DNA of 64,000 nucleotides from Mnemiopsis leidyi (taxonomy: Eukaryota; Ctenophora; Tentaculata; Lobata; Bolinopsidae), in the NCBI GenBank assembly GCA_000226015.1, contig JH152695.1, forward strand, positions 23,572 through 87,571, given 5' to 3'. Numbering within the stretch: the first letter of the stretch is position 1; every line of letters begins with the position of its first letter. The translations under genes and the position numbers were made by a program. The notes beneath the pieces were generated by a model. The model did no database searches. It saw nothing but the letters and a program-made list of their open reading frames with translations, and had not been told where the DNA came from. Positions 1 through 11,116 of this stretch are shown piece by piece.

Positions 1-118
1 CGATCGTTACAAAGTAATTGTCGCGGTGATACCCGACTCATGCAGCTAAAGCTGAACGTTTCGTTAAAACGTTAGACGGATATAATCTCGTCAACAAAGT
101 AACGAAAACTAAAATCTC
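1..118 (+). repeat. Dispersed repeat family, copy A
   Basis: This copy shares a core (acgtttcg, then acgttagacggatataatc) with three other places in the window: about 24722-24846 (reverse strand), 41641-41705 (internally shortened) and 61245-61295. The upstream part of the unit carries a conserved cgactc/cgcagct block. The unit has no coding capacity and no obvious terminal inverted repeats. It looks like a SINE- or MITE-type interspersed repeat; the class is not resolved. Confidence 0.6.
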
Positions 119-138
119 CAGGCAAGTACAGTGGAGGT

Positions 139-354
139 TGTAGGTTGATAACCTACTGTCTCGGCCATCATGTCACGCGCTGTCACGCATTTCTGGCCTG
201 GCGAAGAAATTCTAGACGCGCATCGCCCGTTGAAGTGGAGGTAGCGACGCGCGCAATATTGTAGGTTGATAACCTACTGTCGCGGCCATCATGTCACGCG
301 CTGTCACGCATTTTCTGGCCTGGCGAAGAAATTTTAGACGCGCATCGCCCGTTG
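139..354. repeat. Two direct copies of a ~95 bp GC-rich unit
   Basis: Two nearly identical copies start at about 139 and 259, a spacing of 120 bp. Each begins with the short palindrome gtaggttgataacctac and continues through cggccatcatgtcacgcgctgtcacgc. The surrounding 540 bases are unusually rich in CGCGC words for this AT-rich window. The region has no open frame. Confidence 0.75.
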
Positions 355-359
355 AGCGC

Positions 360-1940
360 AATAGGGCTCTGGTTGGAGCAACGCGCGCGCGTTATATTTA
401 TATTGGATGTGTGAATTTAACTTTTGCGTCTGTTTTAATTCCACATTTAGTTTGATGGCGCGCGTGTCACGCACAAAATAGCCAGAGCAAGCTAAGCACG
501 CGCGCCACCAGCGAGGTAGCAGCTACGCGCGTAAAAATATGATTAGGTGCATGCTTAGCAACTGCGCTATCTTTTATCGGAGGTCCTTGTCATTCATTCC
601 TCAATCACGGATTTCCGGTCATTTGTGTGAGTCCAAAGTCGACCAAAAAAGATTGCAATATTGCATAGGCAAATATCCTTAGCGCACTCTTCTAGGATTA
701 GCAGATTTGGGAATCGAACCCCTTATCTCCTGCAAAAAATTCGGGGTAGAAACCATAATAGCTACAAAGATCCCCAGGCAACCATTTTTTAAAAGTCTGA
801 AGATAAAGTATTCTCTGCCTTAAAATGTAGTTTATTCACTGATGAAGTTTCTTTTGATAATTCTAACCTTAGAAGATTTGCTATTTTCCTACATCAGAAA
901 CTAAATACAAATTAAGTCCAGTCTCATTTGTTGTTTTCTTTCTTGTTGTATTCTTTCACTAAAATTGATGGTCGCTGTAAATTTGAAAAAAATTGAAATT
1001 TTTCTGTAAATTGTTCTCTAAATAAAATAAAATTCGAGCCGTTCAGAAAAAAATGGTTTATTGTTTAAAGGACTGTTAACATAAATTTGTGAATGACGAC
1101 TGACGTCTTGTTATTTTAAGCTCTTTCATGTTTCAGGTTATTTTCAGTCACTCTTAATTACACAAGGGTTCTTAAATGTTCTGTCCCCAATTCAAATCTA
1201 TCTAAAAACTTAAGTAGGAGCTCAGGGGAAGCGTTTCATAGGGAAATTAATTGATTGAACTTCAAATAAAGTTACCGTTTTGTTTTGTTTCCCTTTTGCG
1301 TTATCAAATTTAGACACAAGCAGGTCGGGGTAAACCCTAACGAGCGTTTGAAACTTCTATCAGGTCACATCTTGAGCGTCTCTCAGCTTCAGCGAGAGTG
1401 GTCAGCTGCAGTGGCATAACGACCGCCCCTCTAACACCACTAGTGAGTGGGGGGGTCAGCACCTTAGGGGGATGGCACAGTGCTGCCCTACACATGATCT
1501 AGCCGCTCCGGTGGGGTAATATTGAAGCTGTAGCCAATATGGAGCCCCTCGGCGGTAAAAAGGTTCCCCCAAGTGGCGCCCCTGGTATAAATATGGCTGA
1601 AAAATCTAAATAAATAGTGAAGTTATTCAACCAAATACGCGATTTTGCTAGTTGCGTAGTTAATCTTGCAAAATTGTCCCATATCTTTATGACTATTTTG
1701 CATAGCCGGGGCTGCTGAGGTATCGTTAAGCCCCTGAGCTGCTCCAAAGTAGCTGAATCAGTGATGTTGAAGCAGTAAAGAGGCGTCCCTAAGTGGTGGC
1801 CCTAGTTTAAGAGCTTACTGGGAGCTATTTGTGAAAATATGTTCCAAAAATCTAAATAAATAGTGCCGGCAAATTGCATTGCATTGACTAGAGCGAAACT
1901 TTAAGCTGTGCAATGTCTGCAGAGAGACTGTCTGCAGAGA
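360..1940. other. Non-coding stretch with degenerate repeats
   Basis: No gene is supported. The phrase aaaaatctaaataaatagtg occurs twice (about 1598 and 1850), in the middle of two loosely similar segments of about 250 bp, so this is probably an old duplicated repeat. A short match to a tRNA B-box on the reverse strand near 712-726 has no tRNA around it. Confidence 0.4.
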
Positions 1941-1949
1941 GACTGTGAT

Positions 1950-2850
1950 TCATTGTGTAGAGCTGTTCAAGCTTCAGGTTAATTTCATTGAGGAGCTTAT
2001 AGGTAGGCTCAGAGATAGAAGAAGCAGCTTGAGGTTCCCTGTTGCCAGACTGTCGACATCTTGTTGGAGTTCAGTAATGTTAAGGTCAATATTTTACTAA
2101 GTCTTTGTTTACTAATAGATTCAAGAGTCGAGTTGTTAAAGGATTCAGATGTCGACTTTGATGAAGCAATCAGGTCATTAAGTTTTCGTATTTCTCAGTC
2201 TAAACCTTTGAGTGAGTTCTCACCGAGGAGGAGATGCTGGAGGTGTCTATCAAACTCACTCAGTGGGTTCATTCTTTCCGAGAGTTCCTTGAAGTTGGAG
2301 TGTCGTAGCAGATTACAGCACTCAGTGAACATGAACATGGGCAGCTTCATAATCAAGATTGGTCTCCTGCAAGGAGAGGGTATTTCTGCAAATATAGCAG
2401 ACATCCACTTCAGTCTGTACAGTTGGGTGGCAGTTGGCACCCAGCAAAAGGGGCAGATCTATTGGTGAAGTTTGTTGATGGCATTCTCACTATGACCATT
2501 CCATCCTAAACAGCCAGCATGCCAGTATTGCTTGCATTTAGGACTGTCAAGTTTCCAGTATGAAAGTATTGACTTGCTGCAAGGGCATGAGTCCGTCTTC
2601 CTATGCTCGTGGTGCAATTTTGGGAAGGGCCCAGAGGAGGTGATGTTAATTACCTTGTCAACGGTAGAGTGTGGAGTAGACTTAGTGGAACCAGTGTCAG
2701 ATTTTGACTTGAATGAACCCCTTCTGGGTAGACAAAACTGTGTTCCTTCAGCCTTCCAAAGCGAGGCAAGATCTTCCTGACTGGGGTCTTCTTCACTGCA
2801 GGTAGTTTCCTTCCGAAGGGATGCAGAACCATGGCACTCACTGTATCACT
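1950..2850 (-). pseudogene. Decayed LINE ORF1-like fragment with PHD finger
   Basis: Read on the minus strand, the frames here are broken but protein-like. At about 2595-2438 there is a Cys/His pattern of a PHD-type zinc finger: a CPC pair, then CKQYWHAGCLGW, then ICPFCW, interrupted by one in-frame stop between the histidine half and the last CxxC. Downstream in the element's sense are fragments rich in Leu, Glu and Asn that could be a coiled coil (for example NITELQQDVDSL). PHD finger plus coiled coil is the usual make-up of ORF1 proteins of some non-LTR retrotransposons, and the intact LINE at 26585-27736 also carries a PHD-like finger. The fragment has several breaks and no following endonuclease was recognised. 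A broken host PHD gene is the alternative. Confidence 0.45.
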
Positions 2851-2859
2851 CAGCTACAA

Positions 2860-3536
2860 GTATAAAGACAAAAACAGCTGTCATTTTCCTTTAAGGTTCT
2901 GACTTAAGGTCTGACTCCCCCTTAAAGTGTGGTGTGCTCTGGCACCTAGTAAATTTCTTATTATATCTGGCACTATCACTATGGGCTGTAGCACAGGCGG
3001 CCAACCTGCTGTACTCAGACAATTTCGGCTTGCAGGGGCAATCACAGAACTGTTAATCAAATCCACATCCTCTATAAATGTATTTAATTTGAAATAGTTT
3101 AAAAGTATTAAATGCACATTAAAGATTAAAGTTTCTCTATCCTTTCATTTAAATATTTCACTTTGTTCTATGGACTACTAATCAATCTTATGAAGCCGAA
3201 TTTTCAATCATTAAATTGGTTAACTCAGCTGAATGACTGGGAAAAGTTGTGATTGACATTGACAATCTTTCAATCAAATGTTAAACTCTGACCTGAATGA
3301 AACAGCTTGCTGGCTTTTGTTCTGCTACTAATTGAAAGTTAGAGAGGAGTCTTTACTTAAGTGCTAATGTTGCTATGCCAGCTACTGCTTTAGGAGTTTA
3401 CTTTGTAGAATAATTTTTGGCACACCTGTCACATTCTATTAGTATTATTGTCGTGATTAATATAATACATTAACTTTTGTATTTATTAATTTCCATAAGC
3501 TGCTAATTCAACAAATCTTCCAGTTCTAAACTGCAG
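2860..3536. other. Intergenic / 5' region of the UPRT gene
   Basis: AT-rich sequence with no supported open frame. It ends in a pyrimidine-poor but acceptor-like ctgcag two bases before the UPRT start codon. Confidence 0.4.
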
Positions 3537-3538
3537 TT

Positions 3539-5110
3539 ATGTTCAATCCAACAAGAAGTTTAGGAAATTGTTATTCACGCTCTCAGAGGTTGCTTTCTAC
3601 AAAAATCCAACCAGTTAAAGTTCTCCATCCGATCCAAGTAACAAAAAATGTCCAGGATCCTGAAAGTTTTCTTCAATCATGTGTTTCCAAACAAATGAAC
3701 GAAGTCATAGATTCAAACTTACTGTGTGCTGTTGTAAGATTTTTGTGCCACAGTCCATGTGATAAAGTTTCGGAATTGCTAAATAGCTCATTACACAAGG
3801 CTTGTGAAAACTCATCTGGCAAATTGTTTGGTGTGGCATCATTGATGACTAACAACATAGAGCAAGCTGAAGCAGAGATTTACAAATATTGCAATTCCAA
3901 GTTTGTCAAAGCATTCGGTATAGAATGCACTGCATTAGCTAATCAATCTGAAGATTACAAAAGAATATATTATTTATTTCAACTCTGTGATGCTGCCCAG
4001 CGACCTGTTTTTCTCCACTGTAGAGAAAGTAGCCAATTAAAAGTCTCATCCTTGACAGCCCAAGCTGTATGCCAAATAGTCAATGACGGAATCTTTGATT
4101 TCTATCCTGGATTGAAGATCATCATTAACTCAAGCATAGTCCCATTAGTGATGGAAGAGTTAGATGGAAATACCCCTGGGAATTCACTTCAAAAGCAGCC
4201 CATTGAGCATTACTTTAAGAATAACATTTTATGTGTGACTAGCTGCCCTGATATCAACTACTTAGACTATCTCATTCAGATATTTGGTTACAACAGGATT
4301 CTATATAGCCCACCAGAAAACTCAAACTTAATCTCTGACAATACAGCTAATTCTGAGCCAGCATTTAGTCAATTGATTACTCAAAAACTTATGGCATCTA
4401 ATGCAATGAGATTATTTGGTATCTCTGATGTAGATAGGCTATGGGAAGTAAATATGGAAAATGTCACTGTCTTAGACAACTTGAGGTGTGTGCAGCTCTT
4501 ATCTTCAAAACTCAGAGACAAATCGACCACAACAAAAGATTTCATGCTTAATGCTGACCGACTAATGGCAGTTTTGGCAGAGGAAGCTCTGTCAATGATT
4601 CCTTCAGTAAAGCAAAAGCAGATCCAAACTCCAACAGGTGTATTTGGAGGCTTAGAGGACACTGGAAGCACTGAGAAGCTCTGTGTTGTATCTATTGTCA
4701 GGTCTGGAGATATCCTACAGGAAGCAGTCAGAAAACTATCACCAGGAATTAAAGTAGGAAAGATTCTCATTCAGAGAGATGAAGAGAGCCCAGATAAACG
4801 AGCAGTCTTATACTACAAAAAACTCCCCAAGGACATATCCGATTGCTTTGTTTTACTTGTGGATCCTATGTTAGCTACTGGTGGAAGTTTAATTTGTGCA
4901 ACTGAAGTATTGGTAGAAAATGGGGTGAAACCAGAACAAATTCTGTTTGTTAACCTATTTTCTGTTGAAGAGGGTCTTGAAAACATCCAAAAGAAATTTC
5001 CTGGCATGAGAGTTCTTACATTGAGCATTGATGAATACATGAATGAATCTAAATACATTGTTCCAGGTGTTGGTGATTTTGGTGATCGTTATTATGGAAC
5101 TACTGATTAG
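3539..5110 (+). CDS. UPRT: Uracil phosphoribosyltransferase with N-terminal amidohydrolase-like domain
   Basis: The single uninterrupted frame encodes 523 residues. Residues about 315-523 are a eukaryotic-type UPRT, the salvage enzyme joining uracil and PRPP to make UMP: VSIVRSG, then KILIQRDEE, the PRPP loop VDPMLATGGS and the uracil-binding end YIVPGVGDFGDRYYGT are all intact. UPRT alone is about 210-250 residues, so about 300 extra residues lie in front. That part has the rhythm of the amidohydrolase-2 (ACMSD-like) barrel (PVFLHCRE, FYPGLKIIINSS, a segment ending GYNRILYSPPE, then NAMRLFGI). The metal-binding His and Asp positions expected in the later strands are replaced (INSS, SPPE), so it is probably catalytically dead. 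The first 30 residues are basic and Ser-rich and might target mitochondria. The start was chosen because an AG acceptor-like site lies two bases upstream. The UPRT call is firm; the N-terminal domain is an inference. Confidence 0.93.
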   Translation: MFNPTRSLGNCYSRSQRLLSTKIQPVKVLHPIQVTKNVQDPESFLQSCVSKQMNEVIDSNLLCAVVRFLCHSPCDKVSELLNSSLHKACENSSGKLFGVASLMTNNIEQAEAEIYKYCNSKFVKAFGIECTALANQSEDYKRIYYLFQLCDAAQRPVFLHCRESSQLKVSSLTAQAVCQIVNDGIFDFYPGLKIIINSSIVPLVMEELDGNTPGNSLQKQPIEHYFKNNILCVTSCPDINYLDYLIQIFGYNRILYSPPENSNLISDNTANSEPAFSQLITQKLMASNAMRLFGISDVDRLWEVNMENVTVLDNLRCVQLLSSKLRDKSTTTKDFMLNADRLMAVLAEEALSMIPSVKQKQIQTPTGVFGGLEDTGSTEKLCVVSIVRSGDILQEAVRKLSPGIKVGKILIQRDEESPDKRAVLYYKKLPKDISDCFVLLVDPMLATGGSLICATEVLVENGVKPEQILFVNLFSVEEGLENIQKKFPGMRVLTLSIDEYMNESKYIVPGVGDFGDRYYGTTD

Positions 5111-6173
5111 GAATATTCTTGCCCAGTGAGCTCCATCATAGGTTTAAATTACTTTTTACATCAGAGAATACTGTATATTTGTATGTTTTTAGGTTTATGT
5201 TGTAATGGATAAATCAAATTTTTTGATTGACCTTTTTTAAGTTTTTATCACAGTGTCCATCCCTCTTTTCATGATGGGAATGATGGGAATTCTATAAATA
5301 GCCTTACCTTGGTAATTTAGGACTTAGTTCAGTCTCTGATGATATTGTTTTGGCTGTCCTCTGTGTTTACATGAGTTGATGCTAAGATACAGAGATTGTT
5401 TTAAAAAATTTCCTTGCTAGGAACTTTGAGGTAATATTTTGATTTTTAACTTTAATATATTTGAGTATCAAGAGATGGAGCTACTCTGAGCTTTTTGGAG
5501 AGATTTTATTTACAGCTTTCCAAAGTTTGAAGAGCCAAGCTATGGTTTTGCTTCATTGATTAAAGTACATCGCTTAAGAGATCTAAATGCAAAACAACAT
5601 GATACTTTTTTTTCTTTTGAGTGCTTGCAATGAAGCTCTACATGCCACGCAAATTGATGTACTTTGAAATTAATGTGGTCAAAACAGTACACAGATAAAA
5701 ATATATTAACACAGATAAAAATATATATATATATTCCTTTATCATGAGGCTAGATTTACAATATAAATTTAAAAGATTTAATATATTTTGATTCAATGAT
5801 AATGATAACCACAGTTTATATGTTAATTATGAGCATGAAGATCTTTAAAGATATAATTTAAACCCCATCCATGAAATATTGTGATCAGCCTATCTAGTTT
5901 GATTAGTTATAATGTGAACTTTTTAATCATCAAACTGTTGTTTTAAGACAATTGTTTTCTAAATCGGAACTTTTATATCATTTTGATAGTTTTCTTGTTG
6001 TGATTATACCGTAGACATTTTAACCATTATCGCCAAATAAAAAGTTGCCTGTCCAAGGTAAATAATCTGAAATATATTGATACATTTCTTAAAAAATTTA
6101 GATCAATCAATTTAAATTTTCGGTTTTTTGAATTTGTATGATTTTAATTCCTCTTATCTTTGCAGGACTTTTA
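5111..6173. other. UPRT 3' region and ORC4 upstream region
   Basis: About 1 kb, strongly AT-rich, with a short (at)n run near 5719-5735. No open frame is supported. A good 3' splice site (ctttgcag, ending 6165) lies 8 bases before the ORC4 ATG. Confidence 0.4.
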
Positions 6174-7672
6174 ATGGTTAATCTAAAGGACAGTAATGAT
6201 CTTAAATTAAGCATAATCCAAGAGCTGCATAATAACTCTTGTATACCAAAAGGCACTGAAAAAATTCATCAGCAACTACATGATTTATTACTCAACACAG
6301 TAGATAGAGGTGAAGGCAACTCTGCACTCCTGATTGGACCTCGAGGAACGGGGAAATCAGCATTAGTCAACCACACAATTGAAAAAGTGAGAAATGATTG
6401 CAAAAGTGATTTCATTCTTGTTTATCTCAATGGATTTATTTGCATCGATGACCAGCAAGCTCTTAAAGAAATTGCAAAAGAACTCTGTCCTAAAAGCGAA
6501 TTGGCTGACTTAAATCTTAATTCGTTTGCTTCAACTATGACGTTTTTACTGGAAACCCTTAACTCTGGTGACAAAGGGAGACAGTCTGTAATCTTTGTTT
6601 TAGATGAATTTGATTTGTTTACTCAACACCATAACCAGCATCTTCTCTACAACCTCTTTGACCTTTCTCAGTCTAAATCCACTCCACTTGCGGTAGTGGG
6701 CCTCACCTGCCGACAGGATGTCATGGAGCTCATGGAAAAACGTGTTAAATCCAGATTTTCACATAGACAGTACTTCTTGTTTGGTCCTCCGACATTTGAA
6801 GAGTACATTTCCATTGCACATGGAATTCTCTGCCCAAAAAACGTCGACCAAGCATCTTGGTCTTCTCATGTCAAGACGGTGTTGAACAGTTCTGACAATA
6901 AAATTAGAGTGTATCTGGAACGAGTGTATAATTTTAGTAGAAGTATACAGCTTTTGAAGAACTGTCTAACATGGGTTGCAGTAAACCTCGATTCATCGTC
7001 TCCTAAAATTGATGTTGGTCTATTTGAAGAAAAATTGATTGATGTTTTCAAGGATTCAAAAGCTGTTTTGATTAGAAGTCTCAGCAAATTGGAATGCTGT
7101 CTTTTAATAGCTATGGCCAGGCTATCAACTAAACATGCTAATCAGCCATTTAATCTTGAGATGGTCCTCTTTGAATATAAGGAGGTAAGTTTAATTTTTG
7201 ATAATATTTAAATGCGTATTTTTTACTTTATGCCAGCTGCTTACGTTGTTATATTGCTGTTGTGGAGGCTAGGTGTTTCAAATCTTGTGTGGCTACTTTG
7301 TAATCCTCTTTAAAAAATGTCAAAGTGTCCACTACTTCTTGCTCAGTACAGGTTTGAATCTTCTGGGTTTAATTTTAAGTTTCCCCTTTTATTAGCATGA
7401 TCAACCACTAACTCTAAATTATGTTTCAGTTTGTTACCTTTGAGGGAGGGAAAATTGATGCCTTACCAAACCACGACCTTGCAGTTCAAGCTTTGGAGAA
7501 AATGATCAGGTCTCAGTTAGTTAGAACCCTATCAAGCCGTCAGTCAAAAGTTCAAAAAGATTATAAACTAATGTATTTGAATGTTGATATTATGGACTTT
7601 ACCAACATCCTTAAAACCTGCAATTTGCCTAGTAATGTCCAAAAATGGGCCCAATCTATTCTGACCTTTTAG
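6174..7672 (+). CDS. ORC4: Origin recognition complex subunit 4
   Basis: Two exons, 6174-7184 and 7431-7672, join in phase 0 (donor gag|gtaagt, acceptor tttcag|ttt) to give about 417 residues, close to animal ORC4. ORC4 is an AAA+ subunit of the origin recognition complex that loads MCM helicases on DNA in the nucleus. Visible motifs are Walker A GPRGTGKSAL, Walker B VIFVLDEFDLF, and the very conserved GLTCRQDVMELMEKRVKSRF segment. The C-terminal winged-helix part contains QPFNLEMVLFEY and ends in NVQKWAQSIL, as in other ORC4 proteins. The open frame extends upstream to 6138, but a 3' splice site ends at 6165, so I take the ATG at 6174, which starts MVNLKDSND. The gene follows UPRT on the same strand with about 1 kb between. 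Confidence 0.95.
7185..7430 (+). other. ORC4 intron
   Basis: A GT-AG intron of 246 bases, phase 0. It holds no further structure that I can see. Confidence 0.85.
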
Positions 7673-8327
7673 GTTTTATATTTGGTTTTGTGTCTATTTG
7701 CTATTTAATTATTTGTTCATTTTAAGTTCATTTTAATAGGTTAATGCAATGTTCATTTTTATCTAAATTTTACACAATTTTAATGGTGTTTCACGGAAAA
7801 TTAAGAATAATTTTAGTGTAATTTAACTTTGAAATTGGAGGGTGCTCAGTGATCACTGCTCACACAATGATCGGGCATTGTCATAATTTTTTATTTTGGC
7901 ATTTTTTATTTGAGTTTTAATGGTATTTTAGGATGGAGGAATTTTTATTCGTTACTTTTCTCCAAAACACGCCAGTTATGTGCTCGATAATCACTCCAAT
8001 ACCTAAATTAAGACTGCTTTATCCTCAATTAACTTATAGGCTATAGCATCTTCTCCAAACCTGCCTCGGCCTTTAACCTTATTGCCCGTTATTCTTTAAT
8101 TCCTAGTTTCCATTCGGCATTCTCCTCCTCCTCTTTCTGGCTTTCACTTCTCTTTTTGTTCCTCTTCCTTTTTCATCTTATTTTTCTTGCCCACTCTGCA
8201 TAGCTATAGTGCTTCATGATTTTCTCCTAGTGACAGCTCCGTCCTCCCTCGATCTCCCTTCCGCCAAATTGTTTACAGTAAACTACCACTTCCTGACTGG
8301 TAATTTATAATTTTACTATTCCAGGTC
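7673..8327. other. Intergenic, ORC4 to cold-shock-domain gene
   Basis: AT-rich sequence, pyrimidine-rich at about 8100-8280, with no supported frame. It ends with ttactattccag at 8324, an acceptor-like site three bases before the next start codon. Confidence 0.4.
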
Positions 8328-11116
8328 ATGAGTATTGCCGAATTCTACTTGATGAACGGTATAGAACTGGGCTACAATCCATTTTATCACGATTATGATG
8401 ACTTCTTTTACGGTGGATATGACTCTGACGATTATTATGATTATAATGACTTTGGTTACGACTTTTCTGACAGTGATTATAGTGCCTGTGGGACTGATGA
8501 CTATTTTTTAGAAACATGTCTTCCATCCCGTCACTTTCCCGATAAAAAACAATTCCCAGTTGAGTGGGTGAGGAGTGCCATGAGTATTAAATCAGAGAAC
8601 CTCTACCCGTTAACTGCATTGCCTTATGGGGAATGTATTTCTGAGAAACTTGACTCACCTTTGTTGGAACAATTGTGGGAAAGTCTTTATTATTTAAAGG
8701 AAATTGTTTCTTTTGGATTGTTAAGAGTTCAAAACTCAGATAAACTGAGTGATTCCGAAGGGCATTCGTCACGTGGGAATGACATATGGAAAAAGTCAAT
8801 TGAGTGCTTTTCTTCACTTCCAAAAGATGCTCAAGACATCGTTGACCGTTGGTATCATTGGTGCAATGACTTATACATTGATACCCTTCAATCTGTGATT
8901 CCTGCTGGATTGCCTTATGTTGTCTTGGTTTCTATTGTTGAACATCTGAGTAGGCAAAACTATTCCGAAAGTAGAATGCTGTCAACTAGATTTGGGGCTG
9001 TGCATGACGATCATAATAATCAGATCATAGAAAGATTCCTGTTGAGAAATTGTATCCTAAGAATTACTGAATTGATCAGAATCTTTTATCGGTGTCTTTA
9101 CAGTGAACTTGAGTGGATGGATATCACAATCAACAAAATGAAGCTCACTCTTCCTGCTCTTCTTCGAGGTTTAGACCTCGCCATGAATCGACTGGATCAA
9201 TTCCTTGATCCCTCTCCTAAACCCTCTTCCAAATTTCTGGACTATACTGTAACCAAAACTTTTTCTGTGGATATGAATGCGTTTTTTCCTAATAACATTG
9301 ACGACCTATCATATCAAGATGAATTTGATCTGTTTAAAATTGTGCTAGCCAATACTGACAGCCAAAATGCTGCCTGCTACTTATCAATGCTCACAGCTCA
9401 CGAAGAAGAGATGGGTGCTTATAACCTTTTGTGTATCTCTAAAGACAGCTTAGATTCAATACAGGAAGCCGAAGACTCTTTCGGGTATTTCTATGAGAAT
9501 GTAGCAATGTTCTCAACTGAAAAGCCACTACTGTTCTGCAGTGATGATTTAGTTGCTAGTATTGGAGTTAATCTCCAAAACAGTTTTGGGTTGACTGTGT
9601 GGGATATGTCAGAAAAATCCTGTAGATATTTTGGTAAAGAAATCGGTGAAAAATGGAAGCAGGTTTTACCTGAAATTTGGCCAATGACATTGTCTGATTT
9701 GAAAATCAAGGGAATCCACAAACGTGACAGAAGTATGACTGTGCTGTTTCAAGTGAAAAATTCTTGCCTCATAGCAAAGTACGATTTGTTGGACTCCTGC
9801 CTGACTAAATTCGATTTGAAGGAATCCTGTGGTAGATCAGACTATGATTCTCAAAATGGTTTATCCAATTTTAGCTTGCAACAGAACCAACTAAATCTCT
9901 TAAAGAGTTCTTACCCTTTAGGTCATCATGGCACTACTGCCTATGTCATGAACTTGGAAGAAAATCATACCCTTGACTTAGTTGACTTGGACAATCCAGG
10001 AGATGTTGCAACATACAAAATAAATTTTGAATGTGGTGCCGACTGGAAGATGCAGTTTGATAGTGATCCCACTTCTGATGTGTGTATCTTATACAAGGGT
10101 AGTAATGTCCAGGTCAGAACTCTTGACCACAAGCTTACATTGGTTAAACAATTAACCCTAGACCTCAGCTACCTTTCTAGCTCATCCCTTCCTGAAAATA
10201 TTGAACTTCAATTCTTTAACAAAATAGTTTATGGGTTTGTCAAAAATAAAGCTTGTATCGATTCTGTTAAAGAAGACTATCTAAACCAAACTAAGATTAG
10301 TGAAAGAAGTGATTACTCACTTAATATCTTTTTGCAAGATCGGTTTCTTCGAACTGCAACTGGATACGACTTGCATTTTCTGGGTCACATTGATTATGCA
10401 GAACAGGAACTCATCTGCTTGGATTGGGGAACTGATGTTTTCCCTAATGGTCTTTCCAATATAAACAGTGATTTTGGCGAGAAATATCTATTCTCTGAAG
10501 AACTTTCCCTGGAAAAGGCATTGGTAGGATTCAATAAAAGGGGAGAGCTAGTAAAACTAAGTACAGACACAAATGCTGAGAATTTCATTTTAGATCTTGA
10601 CAAGACATCTGTGGAATGTGAATGCCTTGGATTGTCCTTTAAACTCGTCAGCATTCTTACTTCAATGAAAGACACCAAGGATTTATGGTCACCTAGTGTT
10701 CAGAAAGTTAACCAACTCTTAGAGAAAGAGGAAAAAAGGCTTGAAACTTTGAGAGTAGAACAGGAAAATTAAAGAAAAAACTAGAGGAGGAGCGCCTAAA
10801 AAGAGAAGAGGAGCTCTTAAAAAGAGAAGAAACAAATAAAGTAATGAAGAAGATTGTAAACAAATACATTCAGCAAGGCACGACTGTGAATGCAACAATC
10901 GAGAAATGGCTTCTCCAGGAGGGTTATGGTTTCGCAAATGTTAGAATCAATGAAGGCGAGGGGAAGAAAGGGACACAGAGCATCTTCGTCCATAAATCTT
11001 TTGTCAGCTCTAAGGACAGAAGACATCTTCGTAAAGGAACCTCATTCAAGTGCCAACTTGAATGGGAATCTAACCGCCCAAGACCCAAAGCTGTAAATGT
11101 CAAGCTGCTCATTTGA
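8328..11116 (+). CDS. Unrecognised ~929-aa protein with C-terminal cold-shock-like domain (frame break near 10770)
   Basis: The first open frame (8328-10772, 814 residues) starts with a Tyr/Asp-rich segment (about residues 15-60, repeated DYDD/DDYYDY) and continues with a long globular part that I do not recognise; its C-terminal half could be beta-propeller-like. It ends in a charged coiled coil (EKEEKRLETLRVEQEN) and a TAA. The same coiled coil goes on in another frame (KLKKKLEEERLKREEELL) and runs to 11116. The last 85 residues resemble a cold-shock/OB nucleic-acid-binding domain: VNATIEKWLLQEGYGFANV, SIFVHKSFV, and an LRKGTSFKCQLEW strand. One extra A in the gaaaatt run at about 10764-10769 would give one frame of 929 codons, so a missing homopolymer base in the assembly is the simplest reading. 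A true frameshift or a second cistron is possible. Likely an RNA-binding protein. Confidence 0.75.

Noticed and set aside
700-740. B-box-like gggaatcgaacccc (reverse strand)
   Set aside because: No A box, anticodon arm or acceptor stem can be folded around it.
2061-2468. 135-codon plus-strand open frame
   Set aside because: It is antisense to the decayed PHD-finger ORF and shows no protein-like features of its own.
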